A DNA stretch of 64,000 nt from contig DELI01000019.1 in assembly GCA_002354335.1 (NCBI GenBank), positions 201,946 to 265,945 of the forward strand, read 5' to 3'. The stretch's first letter is position 1, and the number at the start of each line of letters is the position of its first letter. The notes under the pieces were generated by a model. It searched no databases and was not told the origin of the DNA. It saw only the letters and a list, made by a program, of their open reading frames with translations. The position numbers and the translations under genes are program-made. This stretch comes from Sphingobacterium sp. UBA2700. GTDB taxonomy: Bacteria; Bacteroidota; Bacteroidia; Sphingobacteriales; Sphingobacteriaceae. This document shows, one piece after another, positions 60,927 to 64,000 of this stretch.

Positions 60927-62372
60927 TTATTTATAATATTCATTTTGCTCAATTCCGTTACCTCTCCGAATCTCTTCAATATGTACAGGCCAAAGGATTG
61001 CTAAAGGGTTGAGGTCAATACCTACATTTTCCTTCAGCACCTCTATGGCTTTTCCACAGCGTACAAGATCGAACCATCGGTGTCCTTCATAGGATAATTC
61101 AAACTTCCGTTCCTCGAGAATGAGGTTTTTAAAGTAATCTGTTGGATATAGTTCTCGGTTCAAATAATCTGCTTCAGGAATTTCGAAATCGGGACCACCC
61201 GCGCGTGCTCGTATTTTATTGACCAGCGCCATTGCCTTTTTCCTATCATCATCCGAATCGCCTAAATTTGCGAAGGCTTCTGCGCGCAACAAATAGATAT
61301 CGGCCAGTCGCATCAACACAATATTTCGGGTGTCGACGGTATAACTAAATCCGATAGTAAACTTGGTTGTTTTGTATAATCCAGAAGATGCTCTTTCATG
61401 TATAATCACTGCGCGCCAATCCGCGTCGTCAAAGCTATCTGCATATTTAGGATTGGGGCGTAAGTACGGGAAATTACTGGAAAGATAGCTGGATAAATAT
61501 TGGTTGTCATCACCATCACCTATGCTAAAGGCGAGCTCAAAGATTGACTCTTTGGATTGGCCTTTGTTAAATATTTCAGCATATTCTGTCGCCTGCACTC
61601 TTGCTTTAAAATCTTTATCATTGACACTGATCGCCGGACTATACAAAGCCGCAAGACTATAACTTCCATTGTTGACAATTTGCTCGGTGCGTTCGATCAC
61701 CTTCTGATAATTATGCTCCCATGCATAAGCATGCGCATCGATTGCTAATACCGCGGTTTTTGTCATTTTGGTTCGTACCGTTGAAGAACTAGGGATCAAT
61801 CGGCTAGCTTCCTCCAGATCGGCATGAATCTGTTTAAAAACATTCGCTACAGGTTCGCGACGTTTTTCATCGAGATCCTCATTGGTCAAGTAGGGTTCAA
61901 TTACCAAAGGCACGTCGCCCCAGATGCGCACCATATAAAAATATGCGTAGGCACGTAAGGCATAAGCTTGCCCCATGAGATTATCAGCGACATCTTGTGT
62001 AATTTTTTGATCAGCTAATAATTCGGGGGTAAATTTCAGCAAGACATTTGCTTGTTTAACAATGAGGTAGAAATTGGACCAATTGGCAATATTCATACTA
62101 TATTCAAGTCGGTTGCTAATGACTTTGTCGACATTGACATTGAATGCATTGTTGTAAAAGACGTCTGCGCGCATCTCTCCATAGAACAGGAAGTTGAGTT
62201 GCAATGCAGCCTGAAGCCTTTCGTATCCTGCATTCAATAATGCGTTTAGGTGGGCTTCCTCTTTCGGGAAATTTTCACCGGTCCAAGAGGTGGTCGGTTC
62301 CAAGTCCAACATACTGCAAGAGGAAGTCAGTATATGGACACTTAATACGATGTATAAAATAATTCTTTTCAT
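60927..62372 (-). CDS. RagB/SusD family lipoprotein
   Basis: A 481-residue SusD homologue: lipobox LTSSC, then SMLDLEPTTSWTGENFPKEE, helical LMGQAYALRAYAYFYMVRIWGDVPLV (about residues 130-155), and the C-terminal RLADIYLLRAEAFANLGD and FELSYEGHRWFDLVRCGKAIEVL. It ends NGIEQNEYYK, as many family members do. It follows the SusC gene by 17 bases. The substrate is not evident since no glycoside hydrolase is in view, but genes upstream of the operon are outside the window. Confidence 0.92.
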   Translation of the reverse strand: MKRIILYIVLSVHILTSSCSMLDLEPTTSWTGENFPKEEAHLNALLNAGYERLQAALQLNFLFYGEMRADVFYNNAFNVNVDKVISNRLEYSMNIANWSNFYLIVKQANVLLKFTPELLADQKITQDVADNLMGQAYALRAYAYFYMVRIWGDVPLVIEPYLTNEDLDEKRREPVANVFKQIHADLEEASRLIPSSSTVRTKMTKTAVLAIDAHAYAWEHNYQKVIERTEQIVNNGSYSLAALYSPAISVNDKDFKARVQATEYAEIFNKGQSKESIFELAFSIGDGDDNQYLSSYLSSNFPYLRPNPKYADSFDDADWRAVIIHERASSGLYKTTKFTIGFSYTVDTRNIVLMRLADIYLLRAEAFANLGDSDDDRKKAMALVNKIRARAGGPDFEIPEADYLNRELYPTDYFKNLILEERKFELSYEGHRWFDLVRCGKAIEVLKENVGIDLNPLAILWPVHIEEIRRGNGIEQNEYYK

Positions 62373-62389
62373 CTTCTTAACATTTAAAG

Positions 62390-64000
62390 TTAGAACTGCA
62401 CATTGATTCCAAAATTATAAGAGCGGCTCTTTGGGAACGCCCCATTGTCTACCCCCTGCACCAATGGGTTGGTCGAGGTATTTACTTCGGGGTCAAATCC
62501 CGTATACTTACTCCAAGTCAGCAAATTTGTACCCGATACATAGGCACTCACAGAACGGACAAATGAGCCTTGGAATAATTTCGTAGGCAAGGTATAGCCT
62601 AATACCACTTCCTTCAATCGAATGAATGAACCATCTTCCAAATTGAAGGTTGAGGGTCTGAAATTTTCCATCGAATCACCATAGCGGACCATCGGGAAAT
62701 TCGTCACATCATCTTGTTCTCTCCAGCGGCTTAATGCATCTTGACCTAAATTTCCGGTATAGAACATCCGATTTCGCATTCGTCTCAATTCATTCATCAC
62801 CTTATTGCCGTAGGACCAATAAAGCGAGAAGTTCAAGGAGATGCCTTTGTAGGCGAGTCTGTTGGTGAACCCCCCAATAAACTTTGGATTTGGATCTCCG
62901 ATAATCAGGCGATCGGCATCGTCAATTATACCATTGCCGTCTACGTCCAGCCAGATCATATCGCCACCTTTGAATGGTTCTCCTGTGGCGGCTCCTTTGA
63001 GGTATTTACGTTCTGTGCCATCGGGTGCCTTGTATACATTGCTTTCATCTGTCGCATAAACTCCTAAGGCTTGATGTGCATAGAAAATACCGATTGGCTC
63101 ACCAACGCGTCCCAGCGAAAAGCCTCCGATGATCACGTCTTCAGCACGCGGCAATTCGGTAATCTTATTTTTGTTGAATGAAAAATTCAGACTGGTTTCC
63201 CAGCGTACTTTTTTATTTAGATTGATGGACTCCACAAGCAATTCGACACCTTTATTTTCGATGCTTCCGAAATTGGTTGCTACGGAGGAGAAGCCTGTAT
63301 AGTAATTAATCGGGAAGTCGAAAAGCAAATCCTTGCTTTCCTTGAGATAGACGTCTCCGACGAAGGACAGCCTGCCTTTGAAGAAACTCAAGTCCAAGCC
63401 AGCGTTCCATTGCGTTGTGGTTTCCCAGCCGAGATTGGCGTTGCTGAGATCATTATGATTGATGATGACATTGCCATCATATCTACTTGCTGCGGCGGAG
63501 TAGCCCCCTTGCCATGCATAATTGGAAATGCTTTGGTTTCCTGTAACACCGACACTGGCTCTAATTTTGGCGTCGTTAAGTACGGGTTTGGCAAAGTCGA
63601 AGAATTTCTCATCGGAAAAACGCCATCCGATTGATGCAGAAGGAAAGTATCCGAATCTATTATCTTTACCAAATCGCGAGGATCCATCACTTCGAAGAGT
63701 GAAAGACGCCAGGTATCGACCTGCGTAGCTATAATTCGCACGGCCAAAGAAAGACAACATAATTCGCTCCCCTTCGGTGCGAGATACGGTGGTAAACTTT
63801 GATGCGCTTTGGATAGGATTAATCTTTGGGTCGATGTAACCTTCGCCGTTCAAACGAATCGACTCTGAGAAATCGCGTTCGATCGACATCCCCAACACAG
63901 CGCCGATCTTATGTTTTTTTAAATTCTTGTTATACGACAATGTATTTTCATTGACGAACTTGTTGCCCTCAGTTTGGCTGAACTTACCATAGGATCGTCG
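62390..64000 (-). CDS. SusC/RagA family outer-membrane protein (5' end outside window)
   Basis: The last 536 residues of a SusC barrel; the frame is open to base 64000 and its N-terminal signal, plug and TonB box lie beyond the edge. Typical barrel features are FTLRSDGSSRFGKDNRFGYFPSASIGWRFSDE, NAKIRASVGVTGNQSISNY and the C-terminal SAYVSGTNLLTWSKYTGFDPEVNTST, ending YNFGINVQF. First gene in view of a susC-susD-fasciclin lipoprotein operon. Confidence 0.93.
   Translation of the reverse strand, partial: RRSYGKFSQTEGNKFVNENTLSYNKNLKKHKIGAVLGMSIERDFSESIRLNGEGYIDPKINPIQSASKFTTVSRTEGERIMLSFFGRANYSYAGRYLASFTLRSDGSSRFGKDNRFGYFPSASIGWRFSDEKFFDFAKPVLNDAKIRASVGVTGNQSISNYAWQGGYSAAASRYDGNVIINHNDLSNANLGWETTTQWNAGLDLSFFKGRLSFVGDVYLKESKDLLFDFPINYYTGFSSVATNFGSIENKGVELLVESINLNKKVRWETSLNFSFNKNKITELPRAEDVIIGGFSLGRVGEPIGIFYAHQALGVYATDESNVYKAPDGTERKYLKGAATGEPFKGGDMIWLDVDGNGIIDDADRLIIGDPNPKFIGGFTNRLAYKGISLNFSLYWSYGNKVMNELRRMRNRMFYTGNLGQDALSRWREQDDVTNFPMVRYGDSMENFRPSTFNLEDGSFIRLKEVVLGYTLPTKLFQGSFVRSVSAYVSGTNLLTWSKYTGFDPEVNTSTNPLVQGVDNGAFPKSRSYNFGINVQF

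Noticed and set aside
1..64000. tRNA, rRNA, riboswitch, integrase or insertion sequence
   Set aside because: I looked through the intergenic regions for cloverleaf-like stems, transposase motifs and terminal repeats and saw none that I could support by eye.

Overview
The window looks like chromosomal DNA of a Bacteroidota bacterium, most likely Sphingobacteriaceae (Sphingobacterium-like). The reasons are SusC/SusD pairs, a TamL-type Omp85 lipoprotein, fimbrillin-like and DUF5689-type surface lipoproteins, a clostripain-like C11 peptidase, -7 promoter elements of the TAnnTTTG type, weak Shine-Dalgarno signals, and an overall composition in the low forties of percent G+C as judged by eye. I could not run any search, so family names come from motifs and order of genes.

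Layout. 1-6624: pirin fragment and the histidine-degradation operon hutHIUG (minus strand, genes 2-3 bases apart), divergent from a LysR regulator, with nested dyads between them. 7550-15048: housekeeping (AI-2E family permease, MFS transporter, SpoU/TrmH-type RNA methyltransferase, TamL, small membrane protein, serS). 15118-17179: tandem endonuclease/exonuclease/phosphatase (EEP) paralogues. 17387-20841: two GT4 glycosyltransferases around a UPF0104 flippase-like protein. 21085-23781: parC. 24083-24823: an AT-rich GT32-type glycosyltransferase.

24917-34327: a six-gene minus-strand block encoding a fimbrillin-nuclease fusion, a fimbrillin lipoprotein, a TonB-dependent receptor without SusD, a DUF5689 lipoprotein, an EEP nuclease and a C11 peptidase. 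I read it as a candidate surface system for using extracellular nucleic acid or nucleoprotein. 35139-47306: a locus resembling Bacillus ykfABC but with a SusC/SusD pair in place of an ABC importer: NlpC/P60 peptidase, L-Ala-D/L-Glu epimerase, SusC, SusD, and convergent M14 carboxypeptidase, S66 LD-carboxypeptidase and dihydroorotase-like protein. It is a candidate muropeptide uptake and catabolism locus.

47600-50450: membrane-bound LuxR-type regulator, a ~50-residue peptide and a fimbrillin/FISUMP-like lipoprotein. 50591-53310: SGNH hydrolase, small lipoprotein, repeat-rich spacer, secreted trypsin-like protease. 53311-59358: a spacer with a previously unexplained 23-bp degenerate tandem array and oppositely oriented copies, then a promoter with a dyad in its spacer, then the imuA-imuB-dnaE2 mutagenesis cassette, which is visibly richer in G+C. 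59444-64000: fasciclin/CBM96-like lipoprotein, SusD and a SusC cut by the window edge.

No rRNA, tRNA, insertion sequence, integrase or CRISPR array was seen.
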